Assembly: GCA_030549335.1 (NCBI GenBank)
Contig: CM060187.1
Location: forward strand, 58,114,203-58,178,202
Source: Pontederia crassipes
Lineage: Eukaryota > Streptophyta > Magnoliopsida > Commelinales > Pontederiaceae
Length of the DNA: 64,000 nt
Direction: 5' to 3'
Shown: piece by piece, positions 23,601-37,076 of the stretch
How the letters are laid out: every line of letters begins with the position of its first letter
How positions within the stretch are numbered: position 1 is the stretch's first letter
Made by a program: the position numbers and the translations under genes
Notes under the pieces: model-generated
Seen by the model: the letters and a program-made list of their open reading frames with translations, nothing else
Databases searched by the model: none
What the model was told of the DNA's origin: nothing

Positions 23601-26461
23601 ATCAAAAAAAACTTTGAAATAAAAGATATTTAGTTTCTTACAAAATAATACTTCAAAATAAATTTTCTTCTCAAGAGATCTAAGTAGGATTCTATTGAGA
23701 ACATAGCATGATGTGTTTACAGCTTCCGTCCAAAAATATTTTGGTAACTTGCTTTAATTTAAAATTGTTCTAGTCATTTCTTGTATAGTCCTATTTTTTT
23801 CTTTCTACCACTCCATTTTGTTGAGGTATTCTAGGAGTGGAAAAATTATGAGTGATTTCAATTTCTTCGCAAAATAACTCAAATTTATTATTTTCAAATT
23901 TTCCCCAATGGTTACTTCTAATTTTTGAAATCTTTTATTCAAATTCGTTTTGAATTCTTTTTGCAAATTTAGAAAACATATTTAGCGTTTCATCTTTACT
24001 TGCGAGAAAAATAGTTCAGGTAAACGAGAGAAATCATCAACAATCACAAATACATATTTTTTTTCTCCTAAACTTGTCACATCAATAGGTCTAAACAAGT
24101 CAAGATGTAAAAGTTCCAAGGCCCTATGTGTACTAATAACTCATTTTAATTTAAAAGAACTTTTGGTTTGTTTACCTTTTAAACATGAATCACAAACATT
24201 ATTTTTCTCAAATTTGATCTTAGACAAGCCTCTAACCAATTCATGATTTAAAAGTTTATTTAGCAATTTATAATTTGCATGTCCTAATTTTCTATGGCAC
24301 AAATTTATATCATCATGCATGACACTAAGACATTTTTTTATGGCACAAATTTATATCATCATGCATGACACTAAGACATTTTTCATTTTTCAAGTTATCA
24401 AAATCAATTATGTATACATTATTATTCCTAAAGCTCATGTGTAAAACTGTGTTGTTTTCATCTAATATCAAATATTTGTCATTTTCAAATTTTACTAAAT
24501 AATTTTTATCGCATACTTGGCTTATGCTAATTAAATTATGTTTTAAATTTTCAACAAACCAAATATTTTCTAAATACACTTTATCATTCTTACCAATATT
24601 ACATATATTAATTACTCTTTCTTTGTTATTGTCTCCAAAGATGACTTTTTCTCCATTTTTCTTTTCCAAGTTGATGAAATTTGAGGCATCGCCGGTCATA
24701 TGTCTTGAGCATCAACTATTCAAATATCGTTTACCTTCATTATACTTAGAAGTTTCCTACAAGAAAGAAATTAAGAGTTTGATCTTTTTGGTATCCAAAC
24801 TTGCTTGGGTCCATCTTGGTTAGTCATGGTCTTTTTCGGAATCCAAATTTTCTTCATCACTTTACTTATTCATTTCTTAATTCTGCAATCATAAAAATAA
24901 TGCTCTTCATACCCACAATGAAAACAAATAATATGTGATATTGTGTAATTATGCGATGCTTTAATAAATAAAATTCTTTTATCATTCTTCTTTTCAAAAG
25001 AAGTGAAATCAAGTCCCTTTTTGTTTGAAGATATTCTAGATCCACCAAGCATGGCATCTAACATTTTACTTCCATTTGAGAATTTTTCAAGTTCAACTTT
25101 CAATTTATTAATTTCTTTGTTCAAGAATGCACTTTCTATATTTTGTTTTTCACATAATGATTTTAGTGCACTATTTTCCATTTTCAATTCTTCAATTGAG
25201 AATTTCAAACTAGAGTTTTCTTCATTCAATATATCACATTTTTCACATGCTTTAACATTCTTATTTTTCTTTTGCAAATTTTCAAGCTCTGTTTTTATCT
25301 CATCGTATTTTTTTAGACATCCATATTTATTAATTAAAACTCTAAACTCCTTATGCACATTGAATGTTCACTATCATTAGTGTTAGAAGAGTTAGATGAT
25401 AACTCATGGCTATTAACCATTAGATATATGTAGACTTCTCCGTCATCACTAGAGGAGGTGTTGGAGTCATTCTTTTCATTTTCGCTTTCATCTCAAGTGA
25501 CTTGAAGAGTCTTTTTCTTCCTTCTTGAACTTTCTTCATCTTTCTCATTTTTGATTAAATTTGGACATTCATTTTTGTAGTGTCCAATCTTTTTGCATTC
25601 AAAGCAAGTTATTTGACTTTTGCTTAATAATGATCTTCTCTTGGAAAAGCCTTTCTTCTTTTTTTCTTAGCAAACCTGAGATATTTGTCAAGCTTCTTTG
25701 CATATAAGGAAAGCTTCTTTTCATCAAGATCCTCATCATCTTCACTTGTATCTTCCTCATCTTTGTTTGCATTTAATACAAGTGTTTTTCTTTTTGGAAT
25801 ATTTGCTTCTTCATCCTCCTTGATCCCGATCTCATAGGTTAAGAGTGAACCTATAAGATCATCAAAATCTAACTTGTTTAAGTCATTTTCTTCAATTATC
25901 GTCCTCTTTGTATGTCATTTGGAGGAGAGAGACCTGAGAAACTTTTTTACTTTTTGAGCTCGTCCAAAAAGGCTAAGTCATTCATAATATCATTAAAGCG
26001 AACGACCATCTCATTTATATATTTATTTTCAAGCATTTTGAAAGAGTTGATGATTTAAAATATTTAATGTAGACTCCTTAACTTTATTCGTTCTTTCATG
26101 AATAATATTGAGTTTCTTCCAAATCACATTAGCACTTTTACAACTAGAAATGCGATTAAACTCCGTTGGATCCAAAGCACAATAAAAAAATATTTTTAGC
26201 TTTCTAATCTAGTTTTACTAAAAGTCTTTCTCCTTCAGTATATTCTGAAGGTTTTTTCTTACTTAAATCAAAATCATTTTGAATAATATCCCACATATCA
26301 ATATCAATAGAATAAACATAGGCTTGCATCCTATTTTTCCAATATGCAAAATTTGAGGCATTGAAAAGTGGATGACGATTAATAAATTGACCTTCGGAAA
26401 AATTAAAACCACTTGATGCAATAGTTCTAAAGATGTTTTAAATCTTCGCTCTAATACCAAT

Positions 26462-27318
26462 TGTAGGATCAGAAGCACCAAGAGGTGGGTGAATTGGTGT
26501 ATAAAAAAATCTTCTCAAAAATTCACTTTCGAAAAAATCAATAAAAACGATCACAAGCAAATAAAGATAAGGCGTAAGTGAAATATAAAGAACAAACGCA
26601 AGGAGACACAATATGATGACGAAGTTCTGCCTCAACACTTTGGCCTACGTCCCCGCTCCGACTTCTCGACCTCGAGACCGTTGGAGATTCACTATCTTTC
26701 TCTTTTCTTGTAGGGAGAGAACAACCCTCTTTACACAATCAAGCCTTCTTCTTCGCTCAGGCAAGGCACACCTCTTATACAATGAGCTCTCAATCTTACT
26801 AGATCAGAAAGTTAATGTTCCCTCTAACTCTTTTCTTTTACAAAATCTTTCTCACATTCAAGATTAAAAAAAGAAAATGGAAGAAACTTACAATTTTATG
26901 CTAAAAAAACTTGAGAGGAGCTCTATGAGGTTCTTGCTTGCTTGGATGATTTTTCTTCAAACTTTGGCTCTTTTTGTAAGCTCTTAGAGGTGAGAATTCG
27001 TTCAAAAAGTCTCTCATAAAATTCTCCTCAAAATACTAGTTGTTATTGTTCATTTGACTGAGAGGCCGGTCAACCACTGGGATGGGCCGGTCGACCGGTC
27101 TATGTGATCATTGTCATTTTCAGCGTTTTGATGCTTGTCCGATCGACCAGTCCTTCGACCGATACATCGATCGATAATGTCTCGACGTCGACCGATACAT
27201 ATCACTATCGACCGGTATACTCTCGACGTCGACCGGCATAATCTCGTATTTTCTTCTCTTGAATATCAATCGACCAGTGCCATGGCCGATCGATCGATGA
27301 GTCGACCGGTCGTGCTGA
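26462..27318 (-). repeat. Upstream LTR of the copia fossil
   Basis: It matches the downstream LTR from TGTAGGATC onwards and passes into CACTA sequence at about 27318. The primer-binding region lies just to its left. Confidence 0.8.
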
Positions 27319-27972
27319 TTGGAAGTTGCGAAGGGCGGGAGCCTTCGGAAGTTTCGACAGAAATGTTTTCGTTGGAATTTTTTGGGAGACTTCCTTCGGA
27401 AATTTCGACGAGCAGCTCCGTGTTCGTCATAACTTTCAACGGACGGACTTCCTACGAGAGTCAGCCCATTGAAAGTTTCGAAGGGCGGCACCGTCGGAAT
27501 TTTCAATGGACGAAATTCGTCAGAACTTCCAAAAGGGTATACCGATGGATCTGCTTACATTATTTTATTTTATATGTTTTATTATAAATATAATTAATGA
27601 CAGGGTTTACTGATGGATCTACTTATATTATAATATATGTTTTATTATAAATATAATTTTCGACGGATCTAACATTCAAAATTATCGACAGATTTCTATT
27701 CGTCGGTAATTCAGAATGGTAGATTCATCAAAAAATTAAAATATTAATCATGTGCTTACATTATATATATTATTGTAAATATAATTATCAAATAATATAG
27801 CCTTCGAAATTATCAATGGATGTCTTATCCCTCTATAATTTCGAAGACGACAGTGAGTACTATCGGCAAACATTTGTTTGTCGGTATTTCGAAAGGATGT
27901 TTTTTCGTCGCAAATATTGTCAAAAAATGTGAAGAATATTTTTCTGTCATAAAATGTTTTCTTGTAGTGAGG

Positions 27973-28907
27973 AAGTATTAAACTTTTAATTATCTTTTAG
28001 ATTATATATGTTATCTTATGGATATGCTATAATTTGTTAAAGATATTGTCTTTTTCTCTTCGTATCGCATATTCATTGTATATTTGTATGGTTCTTTATG
28101 ATAAAACATAATACCTAGTTAATTAATGTATATATGCATGTCATAGATGAAATGAAATGAAATTCATGAAGTTCAAATTCTATGACTTTTATCTTAGGCT
28201 TCCTTTACTTTTTTTACTCTCCCCAATCAATATTTGCTTTTTCTTAGTTTTATTTTAAAATATTATTTTTAACTAAAATAAGATGATGAATAAATTGGAA
28301 AAAAAATATACCGTGATATCAAGTCAAGAGGATAAGGCATACAAAATTGTGAAAAAGAGTTGATGACATTTTAAATATAAGTTAAAGATGGAACTATTTA
28401 ATAGAGAAAATAACTAAATCAAAGGATAACTTGTAAAACTTATTCAAAATATACTACAATCTACTGAATTGAGGTATGAAATAAGCTTGTTTAGGTCCGA
28501 GACTAATTCAATGCTATAATATAATTAAGGTTTAATGTATATAATAAAATTTAAGATATATGTATATATATATATAAATAGAGAGATGGGAATGTTAATG
28601 TGATATCACAAAAATTAGTACCATTGTACAACCATGATATGGGTCGTCTGATCCATCTCGGTGTGCATAAAAGGACGAGATTTGGACAGTGACTAGGCAG
28701 CAATGCCGCAAGTCGAGACGTACGACTGAGGGTGTTGTCCACATCGACGGTGCCGACATTGAAGGGCAAGGTTTGAAGATGTGGCGATGCGACGCAACAA
28801 GGATAGATAGGTTGGCGTGGACGACAAAGGGAGCGTAGAGAGGCACCGGACTGCGGAACGGAGCATGGTGGATAGAAGCTCCGCTCAGGCGCCAAGGTCA
28901 GAGCACT
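27973..28907. other. Unassigned interval
   Basis: AT-rich to 28590, then about 300 bp of higher GC (28640-28900) with open frames on the - strand but no recognisable protein. It could be part of an unrecognised element. Confidence 0.35.
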
Positions 28908-31410
28908 CTAGAACGCCCCGGGAATCTACCACATGACATGTGTCACGAGCAGATCCCGAGAAGTGCTACTGAAAGACCATTTGTTTGACTAGTCTAAGTT
29001 AAAGCAACAAAAAAACAATATAATCTTATTTTGAAAACCCGATTTGTGACAAAGAGTGCGAAAGCATGATAAACATATATTAAAGATAATAAACCTCATG
29101 ATCATCAAGTTAAACAAGTTTGTGAAGTCATTTGAACCATAAGAATACATGGCATGTTGATGGGCCTACAAAAACATACGGTGACATTGTATCTCGTACA
29201 AAAGAAAGACCATAATCGTGACAACAAAATACAAGTCGATGACCATGTGCACACTACATCATGAGGTTACCACCAGCCTGAGTCACTCACCGGTATCTGA
29301 ACGAACCTGAATGCAGGGGAGGCCCACCTCCCGTTAGGGTATGTAAGGGACAAAATAAGAATAATTTAAAATGCATAAAGCATAATCATCAATAACTAAT
29401 ATCACTCAATATAAAATGATTCAATTCATCTTTATGATTGGTAAAGAAATAATAGCATTAGATTAGTTATAATGCCCATGTTAACTTGAACACCTATTAT
29501 GCGGCAACCTTATGCCCAATTTACCCTTGTGTCCATATGTTGAAGTCACTAATTTTTATTCAATTAAAGGTACTCATTTAACCTTTCATTCATTGTGCAA
29601 ACATTAAGCAATCAACATTTAATGACCCTTTCTATTCATTGTGGTCCTTAGCTCGCCTCGACGTCAATTATGGTTGGCCAAGCCGGGTCGCACTTGCACC
29701 CAAATACCCACGTTCGGGCCATTACAATTCAATTGCCCATACAACGAGTCACAAGGATCCAACAATGTGTTCATTCAATACAATACTTCTTTTAACCCTA
29801 TGGCTTGAAATGAAAATTCGGAGTCTAAGTGTGTCATTCAATAGCACGGCCATCCATCTCAAAATAATCATTAGCATGAAAGAGTCATACAACTGAACAA
29901 TAAAATAATTCATGCTTATCTATGCATATTGTCTTAGAGAAATCATAAGAAACCATCTATGGTTCAATGAAAAATCGATGACGTAAAGAATCAGCTGATT
30001 AAAATGACAAGGAAAGAAATCTAGCACCGGGCATGGCCGTGACACCCATTGGTCACGGTCGTGGCAGCCCATAATTATGATTGTGCCACTAATGGATCAC
30101 GGTTGTGCTAGCTGAGGGGTACCCACACACTAGGCGTGTCACAATCACCCTCCCCATGCATTACGGCCATTCCCTTTATATGTCATGGTCATTCTCTCTA
30201 AACATCACGATCATGCTCCCCATTCATGGCCCATGAGCAGCCTATAACGCCCCTCCCAGCCGGAGAGATGAACTTTGTCACGACCTGTGAAGGGAGACTT
30301 AACGGGTCTCACATAATGGCCGAACTGACCCATACCTGTGTCACGGTCCGTAACTCGGTGGTAACAGACCTCAAAGAAGGTTCGTCAAAGGGAGACCATC
30401 TCACTACCTGGAATTCAGATCTTACGGCTGGTGAGATCACATGACCCCTTAGTCACGACCGTGTCATCTGTTGTCACGGTCATTCCCAGGAGGGTACTTA
30501 AAACATTGCCACTGCGATGTACATAGGTCACAGTCGTGACCACTCTGTCACGGCCCATGACATAAAAATTTCGACAGAATCTCCCATGTTTGACCTACAT
30601 ACATCTACAACATTACATGATCGATACACTCCCCCTGGAGATTTTGAAAGGGCTCAATACACGTATCTATGAGAAGTTCTCATGCATTTTCACAATGATA
30701 AGATTCATAGCATTGAAGGAAAACAAAAATGGAGAAAACATCGAAAGAATTTAGAGGCTTCTGACCTCAATGCTCTAGCTAACAATCCGTCATAAAACCA
30801 TCACATAATCACCTCCAAACCAGGGATCGTTTGGAAAAAAAATGGAAACAAAATGGGTTCCCTTTTTACATACCTTGTGCCCTAAAACGAACTAGTGATG
30901 TTGCCTCCTCCTCCGTGACTTCTTGCCCTCCAATGGAGTTCGTCCTCACCGCCCGCCGCGCCCTCTATCTCGTCTTCCATGATTTTAGCACCTAGGGCAC
31001 AAAAATGACAACTCCAGTGGTGAGGTGTAGTAGCAGCCGAGTGGAAGAAGAAAGGGAAAGAAGAAGGGGTTTTGGGTTTTTCTTTCTGCCCCTTTTTCGA
31101 AGGTCCAAACTGCTCCTTCAACTACCACACTATTGAGGGTATTTTGGTCACTCAAACTTCAAGGTATTACATTCTACACCCTTGATTAAAAATTCGTCGT
31201 CGAATTTACTAAAATGTAATTATTTATAAAAAATATGAGGATATTCCTTCCGCATCTCACTTTCAAGTTCCCAAGTGGCTTCAATGCCCCAATGATGTCT
31301 CCATGCGACCTTGACCATAGGATTGACCTTGTTGCGAAGACGATGCTCCTTGTACTCCAACGAGACATAGGAGGAGGAAGACACGTGAGGCTCCATTGAC
31401 GTGCATTAAT
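28908..31410 (-). mobile_element. Ty3/gypsy chromovirus remnant: pol end plus one LTR
   Basis: On the - strand, 31410-31190 encodes a stretch resembling the C-terminal end of chromovirus integrase (VAWRHHWGIEATWELESEM, then RKEYPHIF and a stop). A short spacer and an LTR starting TGTAATACC at 31171 follow. The LTR runs to about 28908, near a GGGGCGTT-like end, about 2.26 kb, with repeated tcacggtcgtg-type words inside. The layout and the pol end fit the Tekay/Del lineage. The left LTR edge is approximate. Only this end of the element is present and it is dead. No second LTR is seen, so no age estimate is offered. Confidence 0.7.
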
Positions 31411-31520
31411 ATTTGCCGTATATATAATTAATTCATTTAATCTAGTTTTATTATAATATTTATGAATATGAGATTCAAGCATATATTTTTTCATTAATTC
31501 CTTGTACTTGATTTTTCGCA

Positions 31521-31800
31521 TCATCTTTTAATACATGAACTTACTATGGCGTCCTCATAAACTATGACACAATTTTTATGTCAGTCCATACGTCATATTT
31601 AGTCATATTCTATTTGTTTTTTCATTATTTTCATTTTAATAAATGACTAAATTACCCTCCACAGATTGCCCCATAATGTACATTTATTTCAAGTCACATG
31701 ATGGTAGTTTAGTAATTTAATAAATAAAAAAAATACAATATGATGAATAGACTAAAGTGAAAATCTCAACATAGTTTGGGAGATGCTATGATAAGTTCAT
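31521..31800. mobile_element. Short MITE with terminal inverted repeats
   Basis: The left end reads catgaacttactatggc...aaactatgac. The right end in reverse complement reads tatgaacttatcatagc...aaactatgttg, so about 40 bp is inverted and imperfect. Internally it carries a 'aatgactaaattaccc' phrase also found in the Mutator-type MITE at 1397-1921. The target duplication is not clear. Confidence 0.6.
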
Positions 31801-33152
31801 ATATTAGGAATACACGAAAGAGGAGATTTAAGGAATTAATCCTAATTCTTTTCCAAACATATAAATTCATAAGGATGAAAGTTCAAGTCAAGTCAGGCTT
31901 TCTGTTCAAAAAAATTAACCGCAGGTCAGTTTTTAAAATTTAAAAAACTGTCCTAAAATCATTCTAAAAAATATATATAAAACCATCCTCTAGCGATCGA
32001 CTTTTTGGATGATTTTTTTTAATCCTAATTTTATATAATTATATTTTAAAAATATATATAACGAATTAAAATTAATATAAAATTATTTAATTTTATATTA
32101 AATATAAAATATACTGCTAAAGATTTAAATTTATTAAATTAGAGTTTGACAATGTGATAGAAAAGTATAAAATTTTATAGAAATATATTATATCTATAAT
32201 AAAAGAATTCATAACATATTAATTAATTATATAAATAAAAAATAGCCTCCACAGTTCCTACCATTTTTCAGTGGGACCTTAATTTTAACAGGTGAATTTT
32301 AATTTATTAAAAAAATCTTAAATTATATTTGGGTCCCTATTTTTTTTTTCGAGTACATATTTCAGATTTATCAAATTTTTCTTGCACCCTAACCTTTGTT
32401 TTCATCAAATATAAGGCACGTGTTCTTTTTTCCGTACATATATTGCATAATAAGTTTTCATAAAGCAATAAGGGCAAATAAATTAGGATGGGGCATTTCT
32501 AAGAACTTAACTTTGAGTAAGAACTTCTGTTTTTTTTAATTACTTTTAATATATATTGTTTAATTATTGATTTATACATTATTATTTAGCTTATAAAATA
32601 AATTATAAATATTTTATTAATTAAAAGTTATAACTTATTTAGTTCAAATAATTTTAAAATATTTTATTAATTAGTTAAAATATTTTGCATAGTATTATAG
32701 TACAATAAAATTAAAAAAACACTTATATTAATTAACCGAATTTATGTAAATATTATATTAATTATTTTTATTGTATTGTATATTAATGAAAGAAAATTAA
32801 TCTAAAATCTTGTGTATAATATTATATTTATTACAATACAATTTTATTAATTAAAATGTTCAATTGTTTTTAGAAAAAATATATTATATTTGGTTCTTAA
32901 TATCTACAAATATATATATATATTATTTAATATTTTTATTTATTATAATTTTATAATTTATAAAATAATAAATTATATTCTTAGTCATTACTTTTTAACC
33001 AAACACGCACTAAAATTTATCTATCAAATTAACTTTTTATTATATTTTTCATTCAAATACCCACTAAATTTTTTCCACTAAAATTTTTTCCACTAAATTT
33101 TTTTCATCAAATCAATTAGTTCTCGGCAACTAAATGACAACTTAAAGTTCTC
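31801..33152. other. AT-rich interval with MITE-family sequence
   Basis: Very AT-rich and without genes. The part at about 32990-33150 belongs to the same AT-rich family as 15545-16130 and 46050-46230, here in reverse orientation (shared actaaaattt, atcaaattaactttttatt-type words). Confidence 0.45.
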
Positions 33153-33160
33153 ATCCAAAC

Positions 33161-33745
33161 CAATGTTGTAAAACCTACCTGGCCATCGACCCAGATTGAT
33201 GGCCGGATCCGGTTGACTCAGTCGTAGTCAACCGAAATGTCGGACCAGATCAAATTGATAAATCGGATTTAATAATACGAGTTAATAAAAAATATGTTAA
33301 ATAAATTGCTTTCGTATTCTTAATATTTTTGTAAGATGCATGATAAATAAATCAAAACATAATAAATATAATAAAGTAGAATAAATTTGTATAATAAGTC
33401 AAATAATATAATAAATAACTATCAAATAAATAATTATTATCTAAAAAATGATAAAATCTTGGTAATTATAAGTTAAAAAATATCGGTGATATATTATGTA
33501 AAATGAAGAAAAGTTAGAGTAAACCAAGTAATGTGTTCTAATTTTTTAAATTCTTTTCAAACTTATTTTTAACCCTACCGCATCACCCAAATCTGTCAGG
33601 TCGACGGGTTAAATCCGAATTTTAATCGGATTTAACTGGGTCAAAGCGGGTTAATCTCAAGGACGGATTTAAAATGTCCTATGAATTATTTTTATGGTCG
33701 GACACCGTTCCGACCGGACGAGTCGGGTTAGATTTTACGGCATGG
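33161..33745. mobile_element. hAT-type MITE with exact 8-bp target duplication
   Basis: The left terminus is caatgttgtaaaacctacc. The right terminus in reverse complement is ccatgccgtaaaatctaacc, an imperfect inverted repeat. atccaaac flanks both ends (33153-33160 and 33746-33753). An 8-bp target duplication fits the hAT superfamily. The 585-bp interior has ggccggatccgg/ggtcgacggg GC-rich arms around an AT-rich core and no coding region. Confidence 0.75.
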
Positions 33746-33753
33746 ATCCAAAC

Positions 33754-36367
33754 ACAACCTAAACATTTCCTCAAAACAAAACTCGTACATAAGATAGAGT
33801 TGAAGAATTGAATAGAGAAAATAACCAAAATTGAAAGAAAACTTGTTAAATTCGTTCAAATTTATATAACAATTAGGAAACACTTTATTCGTTTAATGAT
33901 CATAAAATAATATAAATCTAGACAGAAAATTATAATTAAAATCTTCCAGCAAACCTACTAAGTAAAAAAAAATATCATAATAAATACGAGTAACGCTCAA
34001 ATGAAAAAGTTTCCAAGCACAATTATACATATTTATCAACTTCTAAAAACATTTAGAAGCCCATGCATATGTTACAAGCTCCAGTTTGGAAAAATTAGGG
34101 ATGATTTTCAATCTTGAGTAAAGCACGAAACCTTTGATTTTCTGGAATGAACAAAAATGGAGACTCCAATCATGTGCCCAATGAGTAGGCAGAGGCGTCA
34201 AGACACAAACATGTAAGGTAAAGGTGACATTGAGATTGCGGTTTATATATTTGAACACATGATTTTTTCATCTTCCAACTATTGCATAATATTAGTTTTT
34301 TGTTTATATAATTAACCCATGATTTTTTCCATATTCCAAATTATAAGTACTACTTTTTTATTGAGCTTAAAATATTAGGATATTAGACTATTAATAGTAA
34401 TAATTGAGTTTTGTTTTCTCATTATATGAGTGATAGAGTTTAGTAAATTTCCATCTTCCGCTAACATAAATAAGTGATAGTTTTCAAATTCTAATGTTTT
34501 TTAAAGTTTATTAAAATGTCAAATGAAATAAGTAACATTACAAAAAAAAAATGTAGGAGAAGGATAAAAGAATTTTATTGGCCATGGCACATTGCACAAA
34601 CAGACAAAAATGGTCAAGAAATAAAATAAAAGTACTAAAAAATAGAAAACAATGGAAGCAAAGATGTATCAACATAGGCACCACTTATTTTTAAGCTTAT
34701 ATTTGATTCTAATTAAAACACTATTAAATAAAAAAATACAATTATAGGAATAATATTTAAATATTTATGATAATGTTGTTATCATATTTTAAAATAATAT
34801 AAAAAAATGGTCAAGTGACATGATCCAACTCCATGGAGACGACATTAATTAGGTCGATTCAAAGGGTGACGTTGAATTAGCCCAACCAAAAATTGGGCCA
34901 AACCGGGACAACGTGACTCATCGTGGTCCAACTTTCCAAAGAATCAAACATAATAAATTAGTACTAATATTTATAATTTTTTCATTTATCGGTTAATAAT
35001 TTATTAAAATAAAACTAAAACTAATGACATGACTTATATGATAATATTTATTCGTATGAAATCATTTTTTAATTATCGTTCCTGAACTTGAAATGAATAA
35101 CCGTTTGAGACGACACATGAAATTTCCACACAATAATGTATCATAGAAATATAGAAAAGAAAAAAAAACACTATTTCGTAATTTCAAGGAAAACAAATAT
35201 AACATATCAAGTTTTTATTTAATAAAAAATAATGATATTGATCTTTATGAGATGAAACTTTCATATAATCAAGATGAACTAAATGAAACGAACTTAATGA
35301 TATATTTATACATTTAAAAAGAAATACATAAGTACATAACATATAAAAATGAAAAAGTTCAAAACGTTAAACTAAAAGAGAATTGAAAGAAGGTATTTTC
35401 GGAATATGACTTTTGGTGTTTATAAATTAAGGAGATAATATAAGATTTTGTATGCACGACATAAGAAGATAAAATTTTAAAAAATGAAACAAAATTAATT
35501 GCTAGATTAAATTTAAAAAATCAATCATGACTCTTCGTAAAGTTCATATTAAATGAAAATAATAATTATTAAGAAGAAAAGGTTTGCATGATTTCATTTA
35601 TTTATCTGTTTTCATTAACGGAGTGTGGCTCTCGAGTTACCAAACTATATAGTAGTTAACGTTGATTGATTTTATTAATACCACTACACATGGTATGAAC
35701 TCTAATGATCAAATTATCACTACCTAGTACTCATTAAAACGTTAATAAATGATGAACAAAAAAGAGTAAAAAAGAAAAGATTATAATGAATGTGATTAAT
35801 TTTATGAAATGAAGTAGTGCTATTCAATTTTCATTATGATTAGTTATTAAATGTTATATGAACCCCAAGAGTCAAATGGTCACTAAACAATATTGGTTAA
35901 TAATATCAATAGAGAGCGAAAGAAAAATAAATAAATAAAGACACCATAAAAAAAAAAGAATGGTCAAAAACTCGTTTGAGCCCACCTATATATAAATTAG
36001 TAGTACTATCATACACATATATTAATTATGCTACATGAGATAACACAATCATTTAGTTAGTGAGAATTATTTTCAAACCTAATGATAGAAATTAATTAAT
36101 ACTAAGATATGTCATCAAGAATAATGAATTAGAGACATTGATGAAAATTAGTAATTACTTTTCATAAGTTTATATTAGATGTAAATTATTAAAAAAATAA
36201 AAAATCACATGATCAAAAGTCACGAGTTTACATAACTAATGCAAGGCATTAAAAAAATGCATAACTATTACTCATTAGTCGTTAAAAAAGTCAAACTAAA
36301 AGTAGCATACATAAAAAAATAACAGGAAGGAAAAAACATGAAAGAATTCAAAAAAATAAATGGAATG
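33754..36367. other. AT-rich intergenic DNA, nothing recognised
   Basis: No open frames of interest, RNA genes or defined element ends were seen. Confidence 0.5.
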
Positions 36368-36501
36368 GAAGAAGAAGAAGAAGAAGAAGAAGAAGAAGAA
36401 GAAGAAGAAGAAGAAGAAGAAGAAGAAGAAGAAGAAGAAGAAGAAGAAGAAGAAGAAGAAGAAGAAGAAGAAGAAGAAGAAGAAGAAGAAGAAGAAGAAG
36501 A
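36368..36501. repeat. (GAA)n microsatellite, about 45 units
   Basis: 134 bp of uninterrupted GAA repeats on the + strand, followed by a short (TA)n and (GA)n. It lies about 575 bp upstream of the E2 gene start codon. The long Ser, Glu and Lys 'proteins' across it are artefacts. Confidence 0.97.
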
Positions 36502-37076
36502 GCTCAAATCTAAATTTTAATATATATATATATATATATGTGGAGAGAGAGAGAGAGAGATGATGTGTTGAGTCGAGACGTCCGAGTCCAATTTAGTATC
36601 ATAAAACTAAGTTTCAATGTATGTAAGGTTATATACATATATATATATATGTATGTATATAAGGTTTCAATTAAGTTTCAATTTGGTATCATAGTATTTA
36701 AGGTTATATATATACAAATACATGGCGTGTTTTTTGTTTCTAAAACGAATATTACCCAAGTTTCCATTAAAATTTGAAAACGTCTCCTAAAAATAAAACT
36801 CCTACTTAATAATGAACAAACAACAAAAATAAATATCATTTTCCCTATTTAATAACCCCCTCTACGAAACCCCCACAAAAAAAAGAAAAAGTAAGAAACG
36901 CATCGAACTCACGCCCTGCTTGCGTTGGGCCTCCTCGCAAAAGCCGCTCGCTTTCTCGTTACCCACCTCCTCCTCCTCGTTTGCGTTTGCCGAACGCCAT
37001 TGTTCCACCTCCAAATCCCTCCGAGCTCCTCCTCAAAGATCTCCGCCTCCGTTCCACTGCGTTCCTCGCGGCATCG

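Larger units (their letters stand above)
17436..27318 (-). mobile_element. Ty1/copia retrotransposon fossil, Sirevirus-like, broken
   Basis: The element reads on the - strand. Its LTRs are at 17436-18428 (downstream) and about 26462-27318 (upstream). Next to the upstream LTR is a primer site close to TGGTATCAGAGC, the initiator-Met tRNA complement (about 26449-26460). A purine tract, AAAAAAGGGAGAGAT, abuts the downstream LTR. Recognisable parts, in - strand order: gag with a CCHC-like knuckle (26.4-24.9 kb), protease/GAG-pre-integrase (24.7-24.3 kb), integrase (24.3-23.5 kb), reverse transcriptase (23.1-22.1 kb), RNase H (22.0-21.7 kb), then a further decayed coding region (20.2-19.0 kb) where Sireviruses may carry an env-like gene. 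It is clearly dead, with many breaks. The LTRs differ by about 6 percent by eye over 430 bp, suggesting very roughly 2-3 million years at 1.3e-8 substitutions per site per year. Confidence 0.85.
17290..27969. mobile_element. Non-autonomous CACTA (EnSpm) transposon, split by a Ty1/copia insertion
   Basis: The left end is CACTACAAAATTTT at 17290. The right end is ...TTTTCTTGTAGTG finishing at 27969, whose reverse complement is CACTACAAGAAAA. The trinucleotide agg lies directly outside both ends (17287-17289 and 27970-27972), the 3-bp target duplication expected for CACTA elements. CACTA DNA proper is only 17290-17435 and about 27319-27969, roughly 0.8 kb, rich in short direct and inverted ttcgacgg/ccgtcgaaa-type subterminal motifs. 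No transposase is present. Everything in between is the copia fossil, so the CACTA element was there first. Confidence 0.85.

Noticed and set aside
30882-31121. 79-codon open frame on the - strand
   Set aside because: Lies wholly inside the gypsy LTR and shows no known domain.
36268-36563. Poly-Ser, poly-Glu and poly-Lys proteins
   Set aside because: They are translations of the (GAA)n microsatellite in different frames.
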